From: ZC4RG30 sp035556135
GTDB lineage: Bacteria > Pseudomonadota > Gammaproteobacteria > Steroidobacterales > Steroidobacteraceae
Assembly: GCA_035556135.1 (NCBI GenBank)
Contig: DATMFO010000003.1
Coordinates: 1,364,001-1,428,000, forward strand
Length of the DNA stretch: 64,000 nt
Direction of reading: 5' to 3'
Shown in pieces: positions 17,850 through 27,332 of this stretch. The notes under the pieces were generated by a model that was not told the origin of the DNA, did not search any database, and saw only the letters and a program-made list of their open reading frames with translations. The translations under genes were made by a program, and so were the position numbers. Position 1 is the first letter of the stretch, and the number at the start of each line of letters is the position of its first letter.

Positions 17850-20087
17850 TCAGCGCACCTCGAAACTGCGCGCCAGGCGCACATCGGCGCTGGATGCGCC
17901 AAGCTGCACTTCATACCTGCCCTGGTCCACCGCGTACTGCCGTGCCGCCTCGTCGTAGTACCGCAGGTCGACCGAAGGGGTGATGTCGAAACTCACCCAG
18001 CGCTGCTCGCCCGGCCGGAGCGACAGGCGCCGGATGCCGCGCAGTTCCTTGTTCGCGCGCGCATGCGGCGCATCCCCGGACCGCAGGTAGAGCTGGACCA
18101 CCACGTCGCCAGTGCGCGCGCCAGTGTTGCGGACGCGGGCCGTGACACGCAGCCTGCCATTGCGCCCCACGCGCGCCCGGCTGAGCGACAGGTCCGACCA
18201 GGCAAACTGCGTGTACGAAAGACCATGCCCGAAGGCATACAGCGGCACGCCACGGAAGTACCGGTAGGTGCGGCCCTCCATGTGGTAGTCGTCAAAGGCA
18301 GGCAGCGATGTACCTGCGCTGTAGAAGGTCACCGGCAGGCGTCCGCCCGGATCAGCCTCGCCGAACAGCACATCGGCCACGGCGCTGCCGCCGCGCTGGC
18401 CCGGATACCAGGCAAAGAGGATGGCCGGCAGATTCTGCTGTGCCCAGTCCACCGCCATGGCCGAGCCGGCGGTGAGCACGAGCACCACCGGCTTGCCGGT
18501 GGCGTGTAGCGCCTCGAGAAGCTGCTGCTGCGAGGCCGGCAGCTTCAGGTCGGTGCGATCACCTCCGGCGAAGCCGGGCAGGTCCACGCGCATCTCCTCG
18601 CCCTCGATCTGGCTGGTGAGCCCGCCGACGAACACCACCACGTCGGATTGGCGCGCGGCTTCCAGCGCCGCCGCGGACGAAGGTGCGGGTACGGCAGTAG
18701 CGGGCCCTGGCGCCTCACCGGGCACAGCGCCTGGCGCGCCGGCAACCGGTCTTTCGACAAGCCCCTCCACCAGCTCCGCGCCACGCTCGTAGATCACTTC
18801 CGCCTGGGGTACAGCCTCGCGGATGCCCTGCAGGATGGTGACCGGCGCGGCCGGCGTGCCGTTGTAGTTGCCCAGCAGCGCATTGACGCTGTCGGCCGTG
18901 GGGCCAATCACCGCGATGCGCCGCACCGCCTTCGACAGCGGCAGCAGGCCGTCGTTTTTCAGCAGCACCAGCGACTGCCGCGCCGCCTGCCGCGCCAGCT
19001 CGTCATGCGCCGGCGCCTGGTTCACCGCAAGGGGTATCCTCGCCCAGGGCACGCGCCCCGGCGGGTCGAACATGCCCAGGCGCATGCGCGCCGTCATCAG
19101 GCGGGTCAGCGCGACGTCGACGTCGCTTTCCGTCGCCAGGCCGTCCTGCACCGCCTTTACCAGCGCCGCATACGTGCGGCCGCAATTGAGGTCATTGCCG
19201 CTCTTCAGCGCCAGCGCCGAGGCTGCCTCCGCGGAATCGTTGATGTGGTGGGTGCGATGGATGTCGCCCACGGAATCGCAGTCTGAAACCACATAGCCCT
19301 TGAATCCCCACTGCTCGCGAAGGATCTTGCCCAGCAGTCGCGGGCTGGCGGTGGCCGATTCGCCGTTCAACCGGTTGTACGCAGCCATCACGGCGTGCAC
19401 CCCGCCCTCCTTCACCAGCGCCTCGAAGGCCGGCAGGTAGGTCTCGTGCAGGTCGCGTTCGGTGGGACGCGCATCGAACTCGTGGCGCGAGGACTCCGGG
19501 CCGCTGTGCACCGCAAAGTGCTTGGCGGTGGCATCCAGCTTGCTGTAACGCCGGTCTTCTCCCTGCAGGCCGCGCACGAAGGCCACGCCCATGCGCGCGG
19601 TGAGGAAGGGATCCTCGCCATAGGTTTCCTGGCCGCGGCCCCAGCGCGGGTCGCGGAAGATGTTGATGTTGGGCGAACAGAAGGTGAGGCCCTGGTAGCG
19701 CGCATGCTTGTCCTGGCGCAGGAACTCGTGGTGCTTGGCCCGCGCCTCGTCACTGATCACGCTGGCCACCTTGTGCATCAGTTCCACGTCGAAGGTGGCG
19801 GCCAGTCCGATGGCCTGCGGAAACACCGTGGCCTCGCCCGCGCGCGCCACGCCATGCAATGCCTCGTTCCACCAGTCGTAGGCAGGAATGCCCAGGCGCG
19901 GGATCGCCGGCGAGGCGTTCTGCATCTGCGCGACTTTTTCCTCCAGCGTCATGCGCGAAACCAGGTCGGCAGCACGTGACTCGAAGCTCCGCTGCGCATC
20001 CAGCCACAAGGGCTCGGGGGCAGCGCCGCCGGCCAGGCAGGAAGCCAGCAGGGCAAGGCAGGCCAGCATGCGACGTGGCTGCTGCAT
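17850..20087 (-). CDS. Glycoside hydrolase family 3 beta-xylosidase/beta-glucosidase
   Basis: The 745-residue exported enzyme has a signal peptide with a possible lipobox (LLASC). The GH3 catalytic barrel carries the nucleophile Asp269 in VVSDCDS and the conserved RDPRWGRGQETYGEDP. The second alpha/beta domain lies at about residues 375-620, and a fibronectin III-like domain is C-terminal. YDWWNEALHGVAR is typical of the xylosidase branch. A Pro/Ala-rich insertion lies at about residues 447-471. It is the last gene of the xylB-xylA-GH67-GH3 operon, starting 2 bases after GH67, which supports a role in cutting xylo-oligosaccharides. Confidence 0.88.
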   Translation of the reverse strand: MQQPRRMLACLALLASCLAGGAAPEPLWLDAQRSFESRAADLVSRMTLEEKVAQMQNASPAIPRLGIPAYDWWNEALHGVARAGEATVFPQAIGLAATFDVELMHKVASVISDEARAKHHEFLRQDKHARYQGLTFCSPNINIFRDPRWGRGQETYGEDPFLTARMGVAFVRGLQGEDRRYSKLDATAKHFAVHSGPESSRHEFDARPTERDLHETYLPAFEALVKEGGVHAVMAAYNRLNGESATASPRLLGKILREQWGFKGYVVSDCDSVGDIHRTHHINDSAEAASALALKSGNDLNCGRTYAALVKAVQDGLATESDVDVALTRLMTARMRLGMFDPPGRVPWARIPLAVNQAPAHDELARQAARQSLVLLKNDGLLPLSKAVRRIAVIGPTADSVNALLGNYNGTPAAPVTILQGIREAVPQAEVIYERGAELVEGLVERPVAGAPGAVPGEAPGPATAVPAPSSAAALEAARQSDVVVFVGGLTSQIEGEEMRVDLPGFAGGDRTDLKLPASQQQLLEALHATGKPVVLVLTAGSAMAVDWAQQNLPAILFAWYPGQRGGSAVADVLFGEADPGGRLPVTFYSAGTSLPAFDDYHMEGRTYRYFRGVPLYAFGHGLSYTQFAWSDLSLSRARVGRNGRLRVTARVRNTGARTGDVVVQLYLRSGDAPHARANKELRGIRRLSLRPGEQRWVSFDITPSVDLRYYDEAARQYAVDQGRYEVQLGASSADVRLARSFEVR

Positions 20088-20089
20088 GT

Positions 20090-22240
20090 TCAGTTCCCGG
20101 GCGCGTCAGGGAAAGACAGGGATTGATACCAGGCCAGCGATTGCGCGGGTGGATCGAAACCGGCCGGCATCGGCAGGCCGTTCAGGCTCTGCCAGTAGGC
20201 AATGCTGGCATCGCGCCACCACTGCGCTTCCTGCTCCTGCACGGACAGGAAGATGGCGGTTTTCTGATACCGCTCGGCATCAATGCGACCCGCGAGGCCA
20301 TCCCATTGACGCCGCAGGCGCCGGACTTCATCCACACCATGCGTGTAATGCGCCACCAGTTCCTCCCACAGCGTACGCCCGGAGCGCATACGGTGGTCCC
20401 AGGGCAGGTGGTGGAACCAGAGCAGGTAGTCATCGGATACCGCACTGCTGTCGCCATATTCAGCGGCCAGCGCAGGCGCGTACTGGGCAACCGCGTTGCT
20501 GCCGGTGATGCTGCGGTCGAAGCCGATGCCACTGCGGTCGGCACGGTGATAATAGACCGGGGTCCAGTCTGCGCGTGGGCCCGAGGCGTCCCAGGGCATG
20601 GGTCCGTAGTGGTGGCCCCGGCCCATCAGGTGATGCAGTCCCAGCGGCGTCATGTAGTCCACTACGGCCTGGTGCGAAGACATCATCATGTCCACGACAG
20701 GCTGCACGACGGCATCTTCCAGCGAGAACGTCATGCGCGCCCATTCTTCAGCGATGGCGCGCGCTGAGCCCTCGGGATTCCAGGCCAGCCTGCCGTAGGC
20801 AAACCAGTTGGCCTGGTTGAAGGTGGAGCCGGACCAGTCGCGGTCGGTGCCGATATTGGCCACACCGGCCATGCCCGTCAGGGCGTGCCCTTCCACCTCG
20901 CCCGCCACCACCTTCGCAACCGTCGTACCGGGGCCCCGCGTGCGGGTGTCGGTCTTCAGCGTCTCCTCGTACAGCGCCCCCATGTATGCAAGATGGGTGG
21001 CGAATCCCAGGTATTCCTTCGTGATCTGGAACTCCATCATCAGCGGCGTGCCAGGCATGGCGCCGAACAGCGGACTGAAGGGCTCACGTGGCTGGAAATC
21101 GATGGGTCCGTTCTTCACCTGCACCAGCACGTTGTCGCGGAACTTGCCGTCCAGCGGCTTGAATTCGGTATAGGCCTGCTTCGCCCGGTCGTCGGGGTTG
21201 TCCTGCGAATACACGAAGGCGCGCCACATCACGATGCCGCCATGCGGGGCCAGCGCCTCGGCCAGCATGTTGGCGCCATCGGCATGATTGCGGCCGTAGT
21301 CCTGCGGGCCTGGCTGGCCCTCCGAGTTGGCCTTCACCAGGAATCCGCCGAAATCCGGAATGAGCTGGTAGATCTCAGCCGCCTTGGCGCGCCACCAGGT
21401 ACGCACTGCCGGGTCCAGTGGATCAGCAGTGGGCAGGCCACCGATCTCCACCGGCGCGCTGAAGCGTGCGCTCAGGTACACACGCATGCCCCAGGGCCTG
21501 AGCGCCCCTGCCACCACGGCCACCTTGCGCAGGTAGCGCGGGGTGAGGATGGTGGCATTGGCGTTCACATTGTTGAGCACGGTGCCGTTGATGCCCAGTG
21601 AAGCATTGGCCCGCGCATAGTCGGTGTAGCGGGGATCCGCATATTCCGGCAGCTTCCACCAGTCCCAGATCGAGGCGCCGGCATAACCGCGCTCGACGTG
21701 GCCATCGAGGTTGTCCCAGTGGTTCAGCACACGCACCCGCACGCGCGGCACCTCGCGCACATCCAGCCGGGACAGCGGCTGGCCGGTCTGCATCAGCCGC
21801 AGCAGGTGGAAGGCGCCGTAGAGCACACCGGCATCATCATTTGCCGCGATGACCGTGGCTGCCTTTCCATCCACCCGCATGCTGCGGATCAGGTAGCCCT
21901 CGCTGCCCAGCGACCGCGTATCGAGCCCGAGCTCGCGGATCTGCGGTGAAGTGGTGACGGTGCCGGCCAGGATGGCACCGGCACGCGTGACGCGCTCCTG
22001 CACGGGTGGCGCGCGGCCGAGCAACCCGGCCAGTCCGCGCAGCAGCTCGCTGCGGGCCGAGGCACGGGCAGGCGTAGCGGCTTCCAGCACCAGCTGCGTG
22101 GCCAGGGGACGGTACTGCCGCGCCTGCGCCTCCGGCAGTGGCCGGTAGCGCAGCCACAGGTCATACCCATCTTCGGCACGCACCGCCAGGGCGGTGAATG
22201 CCAGCACCACCAGCAGCAGCGCCTGGCACGCGGCTCGCAT
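20090..22240 (-). CDS. Alpha-glucuronidase, glycoside hydrolase family 67
   Basis: The 716-residue enzyme removes (4-O-methyl)glucuronic acid from the ends of glucuronoxylan oligosaccharides. A signal peptide (LLLVVLAFTALAVRA) places it in the periplasm. GH67 landmarks are GYDLWLRYRPL at the mature start, KANSEGQPGPQDYGRNHADG at about residue 300, KNGPIDFQPREP at about 381 and MMEFQITKEYLG at about 405. The last three hold the catalytic acid and bases known from the family. The start ATG shares one base with the xylA stop (TGATG), so translation is probably coupled. Confidence 0.92.
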   Translation of the reverse strand: MRAACQALLLVVLAFTALAVRAEDGYDLWLRYRPLPEAQARQYRPLATQLVLEAATPARASARSELLRGLAGLLGRAPPVQERVTRAGAILAGTVTTSPQIRELGLDTRSLGSEGYLIRSMRVDGKAATVIAANDDAGVLYGAFHLLRLMQTGQPLSRLDVREVPRVRVRVLNHWDNLDGHVERGYAGASIWDWWKLPEYADPRYTDYARANASLGINGTVLNNVNANATILTPRYLRKVAVVAGALRPWGMRVYLSARFSAPVEIGGLPTADPLDPAVRTWWRAKAAEIYQLIPDFGGFLVKANSEGQPGPQDYGRNHADGANMLAEALAPHGGIVMWRAFVYSQDNPDDRAKQAYTEFKPLDGKFRDNVLVQVKNGPIDFQPREPFSPLFGAMPGTPLMMEFQITKEYLGFATHLAYMGALYEETLKTDTRTRGPGTTVAKVVAGEVEGHALTGMAGVANIGTDRDWSGSTFNQANWFAYGRLAWNPEGSARAIAEEWARMTFSLEDAVVQPVVDMMMSSHQAVVDYMTPLGLHHLMGRGHHYGPMPWDASGPRADWTPVYYHRADRSGIGFDRSITGSNAVAQYAPALAAEYGDSSAVSDDYLLWFHHLPWDHRMRSGRTLWEELVAHYTHGVDEVRRLRRQWDGLAGRIDAERYQKTAIFLSVQEQEAQWWRDASIAYWQSLNGLPMPAGFDPPAQSLAWYQSLSFPDAPGN

Positions 22241-23571
22241 CAGCGCAGCAGGTACTGGTTCAACAGGTTCTCGTATCGCTCCTGCCCGCCACTGGTCTGA
22301 CGGGGTTCGCCCGCCTGCTTCGCATGGGAGACCAGGTCGGTGAGCTTGAGGCGGCCTGCGGCGAAATCCTTGCCGGCGCCGGAATCGAAGCTGGCATAAC
22401 GCGTCCTGCGCCACTGCTCCCAGGGCGACTTCGTGAGCAGGGCGTGGGCCACTTCCAGGCCACGGGCAAACGCGTCCATGCCGCCGATGTGGGCGATGAA
22501 CAGGTCCTCCATGTCCGTGGATTCACGGCGCGCCTTGGCATCGAAGTTGAGACCACCCACCAGTCCGCCCTGGCGCAGCACCACCATCATGGCCCCGACG
22601 GTGTCGTAGAGGTCGGTGGGGAACTGGTCGGTATCCCAGCCGTTCTGGGCATTGCCGCGGTTGGCATCAATGCTGCCCAGCAGGCCGTGGTCGGAAGCCA
22701 CCTGCAGGTCATGCTCGAAGGTGTGGCCCGACAACGTCGCATGGTTGGCCTCGATGTTCAGCTTGAAGTCCTGGGCCAGGCCATGCTCGCGCAGGAAGCC
22801 GGCCACGGTGGCGCTGTCGAAGTCGTACTGGTGCTTCATGGGCTCCATTGGCTTGGGCTCGATGAAGAAGCTGCCCTTGAAGCCGATGCTGCGGCCGTAG
22901 TCGCGCGCCATCGCGAGGAAGCGGCCGAAGTGCGCCAGCTCGCGCTTCATGTCGGTGTTGACCAGCGAGGCATATCCCTCGCGGCCTCCCCAGAACACGT
23001 AGTGCTCGCCGCCCAGCTCCACAGTCGCATCCAGTGCGTTCCTGACCTGCACGGCCGCGCGGGCCACGACGTTGAAGTCCGGATTGGTGGCGGCGCCGTT
23101 CATGTAGCGCGGATGGGAGAACAGGTTCGCGGTGGCCCAGAGCAGCTTCACGCCGGTGGCCTTCTGCCGCTCCTTCGCCAGCGCCACCATGTGCCTGAGG
23201 TTGCGCTCGTATTCACCGATGTCCGCGGCGTCCGGCGCCATGTCCACATCGTGGAAGGTGTAGTACGGCACACCGAGCTTGGTGATGAACTCGAAGGCGG
23301 CATCGATGCGCGCCTCGGCCGTGGCCATGGGCGTGCCCGACTCCCAGGGGAAGCGCCGTGTCCCGGGACCGAAGGGATCGTGTCCGGCGTTGGTGAAGGT
23401 GTGCCAGTAGCACACCGCAAAACGCAGGTGCTCCGCCATGGTCCTGTCGCCAATGCGGCGGTTGGCCTCATACACCTTGAACGCCAGCGGATTGTCCGAA
23501 TCGCGGCCTTCAAAGGGAATCGTGCCGATGCCGGGAAAATATTCGCGCTGGCCGATGAAGGGTTTCGTCAT
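22240..23571 (-). CDS. xylA: Xylose isomerase
   Basis: The 443-residue enzyme, the normal length for the long (class II) form, converts D-xylose to D-xylulose in the cytoplasm. Family motifs are present: YYTFHDVDMAPD with the catalytic His at about residue 102, FWGGREGY, and the metal-binding FIEPKPMEPMKHQYDFD and NIEANHATLSGHTF. It follows xylB after 54 bases and overlaps GH67 by one base, placing xylose catabolism and glucuronoxylan hydrolysis in one operon. Confidence 0.97.
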   Translation of the reverse strand: MTKPFIGQREYFPGIGTIPFEGRDSDNPLAFKVYEANRRIGDRTMAEHLRFAVCYWHTFTNAGHDPFGPGTRRFPWESGTPMATAEARIDAAFEFITKLGVPYYTFHDVDMAPDAADIGEYERNLRHMVALAKERQKATGVKLLWATANLFSHPRYMNGAATNPDFNVVARAAVQVRNALDATVELGGEHYVFWGGREGYASLVNTDMKRELAHFGRFLAMARDYGRSIGFKGSFFIEPKPMEPMKHQYDFDSATVAGFLREHGLAQDFKLNIEANHATLSGHTFEHDLQVASDHGLLGSIDANRGNAQNGWDTDQFPTDLYDTVGAMMVVLRQGGLVGGLNFDAKARRESTDMEDLFIAHIGGMDAFARGLEVAHALLTKSPWEQWRRTRYASFDSGAGKDFAAGRLKLTDLVSHAKQAGEPRQTSGGQERYENLLNQYLLR

Positions 23572-23625
23572 GGAAGCAATGGTCCTGTTCAGGTGTTGAA
23601 GATGAATGATGGAAGGCTGGCAGGC

Positions 23626-25131
23626 CTACTCGCCGCCTCGTGCGCCTGAGTACAGTTGCCGCGCCATGCCGAGCTGGCGCGTGAATTCCCGGCAGGCCTC
23701 TGCGTAGCCGCCGGCGGCGCGCGGATCCGGCGTCGCCGCCAGCGCCGGTTCGGTCTGCACGTGATCGTGCACGAGGGCTGCAAGCGCGCCCGCACTGCCG
23801 TCCGTGGAACAGGCCCACAAGGCCTGCAGCGCCGCGCCGAAGGCCGCGCCTTCCGGCTGTGCGGGTACCTCCACCGGCAACTGGAACACATCGGCAACCA
23901 TCTGGCGCCAGGCGACGCTGTTGCTGCCGCCACCGGTGAGGCGGATGGCCTCGAATGCCAGTCCGGCGGCGCGCAGCGAGTCAAAGCCGTAGCGGAGCGA
24001 ATAGGTCGCGCCCTCCATGGCCGCGCGATAGACATTGCCGCGCGTGAAGTTCGCCAGGTTCAACCCGTAAAGGCTGCCGCGCGCACGCGGCAGGTCGGGC
24101 GTGCGCTCGCCGTTGAAGAACGGCAGCATGCCCAGCCCGTCCGCACCGGGCACCGTTCCGACCAGCACCGCATCGCCTTCGCGGCTGCTGAAGCCGAAGG
24201 CCCTGGCCACGTTCTCGGTGGCGACGGTGCAGTTCATGGTGCAGATCAGCGGCAGCCAGCCGCCGGTGGACGAGCAGAACGCGGCCCAGCCGGCCCCGTC
24301 ATCCACCACCGGGCGCTCCGCGCAGGTGAACAGCGTGCCTGAGGTGCCCAGGCTCATGCTGAGCACGCCGGGAGCCACGTTGCCTGTGCCGATGGCCGCC
24401 ATCATGTTGTCGCCGCCACCCGCGGAAACGCGCACGCCAGAGGGCAGTCCCAGCTCCGAGGCAATGGCAGGCAGCAGGGGAAATGAGGCGTTTGCCGAAA
24501 CCAGTGGCGGCAGGCAGGCGCCCAGGTCGCGCTCCGCATCGGTGGCCTTGAGCATGCCCGGTGACCACTGCCTCGAGCGCACATCCAGCCAGCCGGTGCC
24601 GGAGGCATCCCCATGTTCCATGAACCGCTCGCCCGTGAGCCAGAAGTTCACATAGTCATGGGGCAGCAGGATGGTGGCGAGGTTTGCATAGGCCTCGGGC
24701 CGGTTCCGGCGCGTCCATGGCAGCTTTGATGCGGTGTATCCGGCCAGCACGGGATTGCCGGCCAGCGAGATGCAGCCGGCCGGGCCGCCCGCGGCAGCCA
24801 TGATGGCGTCGCATTCGGCCTGGGTGCTGGTATCGCACCAGAGCTTCGCCGGGGCCAGTACCTTGCCCGCGCTGTCGAGGGGAACAAAACCATGCTGCTG
24901 ACCGGAAACCCCCAGCGCAGTGACGCGGCGGCGCTGTTCCGGCGCGAGCCCGGCGAAGCAGCCACGGATGGCATCGATCCACCATTCCGCGCGCTGCTCG
25001 CGGGTGCCGTTGGCGCCGGCGATCAGTTCCAGGGGCCGGGACTGCGTGGCGACAACACGCCGTTCCTGCGGATCGTATGCAACGAGCTTGACGCCCTGTG
25101 TACCAACATCGAGGCCGACAGCCAGGCCCAT
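23626..25131 (-). CDS. xylB: Xylulokinase
   Basis: The 501-residue FGGY-family kinase phosphorylates D-xylulose to xylulose 5-phosphate, the entry to the pentose phosphate pathway. The N-terminal phosphate-binding loop GLDVGTQGVK, the GVSGQQHGFVPLD substrate motif, GGGDNMMAAIG with the catalytic Asp, and the C-terminal LTGGGSNSVAWRQM are all visible. The chosen ATG follows a GGGGG box; an ATG six codons earlier is possible. It is the first gene of the leftward xylan operon. Confidence 0.95.
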   Translation of the reverse strand: MGLAVGLDVGTQGVKLVAYDPQERRVVATQSRPLELIAGANGTREQRAEWWIDAIRGCFAGLAPEQRRRVTALGVSGQQHGFVPLDSAGKVLAPAKLWCDTSTQAECDAIMAAAGGPAGCISLAGNPVLAGYTASKLPWTRRNRPEAYANLATILLPHDYVNFWLTGERFMEHGDASGTGWLDVRSRQWSPGMLKATDAERDLGACLPPLVSANASFPLLPAIASELGLPSGVRVSAGGGDNMMAAIGTGNVAPGVLSMSLGTSGTLFTCAERPVVDDGAGWAAFCSSTGGWLPLICTMNCTVATENVARAFGFSSREGDAVLVGTVPGADGLGMLPFFNGERTPDLPRARGSLYGLNLANFTRGNVYRAAMEGATYSLRYGFDSLRAAGLAFEAIRLTGGGSNSVAWRQMVADVFQLPVEVPAQPEGAAFGAALQALWACSTDGSAGALAALVHDHVQTEPALAATPDPRAAGGYAEACREFTRQLGMARQLYSGARGGE

Positions 25132-25338
25132 GGATCCCCCGGAAATCATCTGCGACGCGAAGTGCGGCAGTTTGGACCAGCCGCGCCGCCAGCGCCACTG
25201 ACGTCATGGAATGCCGCCGGAACAGCCGTCCGGCTGGCGGGCAACGCCGACCTTCCCGGCATTCGTATGACTATAGCCTCCGGCGGTGCGCCCGGGGACC
25301 ATCCCCGCAGCCACAGCCGGCGTAGTACATTTGGGCCC
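25132..25338. promoter_or_regulatory. Divergent control region between xylB and the acetylesterase
   Basis: These 207 bases must hold promoters for both the xyl operon and the acetylesterase. On the xylB strand TATAGT (at about 25271-25276) is a possible -10, without a clear -35. A 15-base near-palindrome lies at 25293-25307 and a perfect TGACGTCA at 25199-25206. No regulator gene is adjacent; a LacI- or XylR-type protein from elsewhere would be expected. Confidence 0.45.
25293..25307. promoter_or_regulatory. Candidate operator in the divergent xyl control region
   Basis: CGGGGA and TCCCCG flank a CCA centre, a perfect 6-base inverted repeat 31 bases upstream of the acetylesterase start. The symmetry suits a dimeric repressor. 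Whether it is bound is unknown. Confidence 0.3.
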
Positions 25339-27318
25339 ATGAAAATCGAGCAGCATGGACGCCGCCGCAATGGGTTGATCCTGGGGCTGGGCCTGGCCCT
25401 GCTGCCCGGCATCGGGCAAGTGCAACCGGCGCCCGCACCGCCATCCCTGCGGTTCGCGGATGTGTTCGGCCCGGGCATGGTGCTGCCGCATGGCCAGCCG
25501 CTGACGCTCAGCGGCACCGCCGCGCCACGCCAGAAGCTGAAGCTTTCCGTCGATGGCCGCGAATACGAACTGCGCAGCGACTCCCGCGGCCTGTGGCGGC
25601 GCGAGATTGCACCCCTGGCCGCAGGCGGCCCCTACTCCATCGTGCTGGACAACGGCCAGGGTGAAACGGCCGAACTCGACCAGGTCCTTGCCGGAGAGGT
25701 CTGGCTTTGTTCCGGACAGTCCAACATGGAATTCACGGTGGGCATGTCCAGTGACCAGCCGGCGGAGGCCCTGGAAGGCCAGGCTTCCATCAGGCTGCTG
25801 CCGGTGCGCCAGCAGACTGCGTTGCAGGCCGGTGATTCCTTCCCCACCAGGCCGGCGTGGCTGCCTGCCGGACCCAGCCAGATCCGCAGCTTCTCTGCGG
25901 TCTGCTATTTCTTTGCCCGGCAGCGGCTGGCCGACACCGGGGTACCGATAGGCGTCATCAATGCCTCCTGGGGTGGATCTGCCATCGAACCGTGGATGAG
26001 CGAGCGGCAGCTGGCCACTTGGCCCTCCTATCGGCACCAGGTCGACCTGCTGCGCCAATACCGCGCGGACCGCCGCAAGGCCGAGCTGGCCTTCGCAGCC
26101 GACTGGGTGCAATGGTGGAATGCCAGTTCCAGCGAGGGCCCGGTCTGGGAACAGGGCGTGCTCACGGGGCGTGACTGGCAGGAGGCACCGCTGCGCGACT
26201 GGCGCACCTATCCGGATGCGCGCCTGGCATTCTTCACCGGCAGCCTGTGGTATTCCAGCTCATTCACGCTCACGGAAGAGCAGAGCCGCCGCGGCGCCAG
26301 CTTCGTCCTGGGCCGCGTGGATGAAGTCGACACCACCTGGGTGAACGGAAAATTCGTCGCCAACACCTTCGGCTATGGCACCCGCCGCGAATACCGCCTG
26401 GAGCCCGGCGTGCTGCGTGCGGGCACCAACCAGGTGAGCACAATGGTCACGAGCACCTACGAGGCCGGCGGCCTGCTCGGGCCACAGGCCGATGTGGGGA
26501 TCCGTTTCGACAATGGCGAATTCCTGGCGCTGGGCGAAAGCTGGAAGTACCGTTTCGTGCCGAAGCAGACCGGCTATCCGCCGCGCGCACCCTGGGAGAG
26601 CGTGAAGGGCGTCAGCGGCATGTTCAACGGCATGATCGCGCCGCTGTCACCGCTCGCCCCCACGGGTGTGATCTGGTACCAGGGGGAATCCAACGTGGAC
26701 AAGGCCAGCGAGTACGGCCCCCTGCTCACGGGACTCATCAGCGACTGGCGCCGGCACTTCGGGCGCCAGATGCCCTTCATCGTGGTGCAGCTGCCCAACT
26801 ACGGCGCGGTGGCGCAGTCACCGGCAGAATCGGGCTGGGCCATGCTGCGGCATGTGCAGCAGCAGGCAGCCCTGCACGATGACTCTGTTGGCCTCGTGCC
26901 GACGCAGGATCTCGGCGACGACACGGACATCCATCCACGCCGCAAGTTCGCGGTTGCCCTGCGCGTGGCCGAGGTCGCACGCGCACTGGAAGCCCGGGCT
27001 CCGTCGGATGGCGTCGTGCCCCGCCTGGCGGCGCTGCGGGCCGATACCATCGAGCTGGAGTTCTCGCCTCCCCTGCCGGCCGCCGATGCGGCTCGCCTGC
27101 GGGTCTCCGGGTTCATCCTCTGCGGCGCGACATCAGCAAGCTGCGTACCCGCCGTGGCAGAAAAGCAGGGCAGCCGTATCGCGGTGAGCCGCACCGCCCT
27201 GCCGGAGGCCACCCGGGTGCGCTACTGCTGGTCTGATGGCGGCACCTGCGCACTGCGGTCACTCGGGGACCTGCCGGTCGGATCATTCGAGCTGTCCATC
27301 CGGCGCGCCAGCAAATAG
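25339..27318 (+). CDS. SGNH-type sialate O-acetylesterase-like protein, probably a xylan acetylesterase
   Basis: The 659-residue exported esterase has the family motif WLCSGQSNMEF, with the nucleophile Ser128, and a late DDTDIHPRRKF carrying the catalytic Asp/His. A jelly-roll-like insertion (about residues 285-385, SLWYSSSFTLTEE to REYRLEPGVLRAGTNQV) splits the SGNH domain, as in other sialate O-acetylesterase-like proteins. VIWYQGESNV is also typical. Homologues next to GH67 and xylosidase genes act on acetylated xylan (CE20-type), which is the role I infer. The signal peptide supports this start, although the ribosome-binding site is weak. Confidence 0.8.
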   Translation: MKIEQHGRRRNGLILGLGLALLPGIGQVQPAPAPPSLRFADVFGPGMVLPHGQPLTLSGTAAPRQKLKLSVDGREYELRSDSRGLWRREIAPLAAGGPYSIVLDNGQGETAELDQVLAGEVWLCSGQSNMEFTVGMSSDQPAEALEGQASIRLLPVRQQTALQAGDSFPTRPAWLPAGPSQIRSFSAVCYFFARQRLADTGVPIGVINASWGGSAIEPWMSERQLATWPSYRHQVDLLRQYRADRRKAELAFAADWVQWWNASSSEGPVWEQGVLTGRDWQEAPLRDWRTYPDARLAFFTGSLWYSSSFTLTEEQSRRGASFVLGRVDEVDTTWVNGKFVANTFGYGTRREYRLEPGVLRAGTNQVSTMVTSTYEAGGLLGPQADVGIRFDNGEFLALGESWKYRFVPKQTGYPPRAPWESVKGVSGMFNGMIAPLSPLAPTGVIWYQGESNVDKASEYGPLLTGLISDWRRHFGRQMPFIVVQLPNYGAVAQSPAESGWAMLRHVQQQAALHDDSVGLVPTQDLGDDTDIHPRRKFAVALRVAEVARALEARAPSDGVVPRLAALRADTIELEFSPPLPAADAARLRVSGFILCGATSASCVPAVAEKQGSRIAVSRTALPEATRVRYCWSDGGTCALRSLGDLPVGSFELSIRRASK

Positions 27319-27332
27319 CCGACCATGCCCGC

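Noticed and set aside
22198..23649. Long + strand frame opposite xylA
   Set aside because: xylA on the other strand is unmistakable; this frame stays open only because of GC-rich codon bias.
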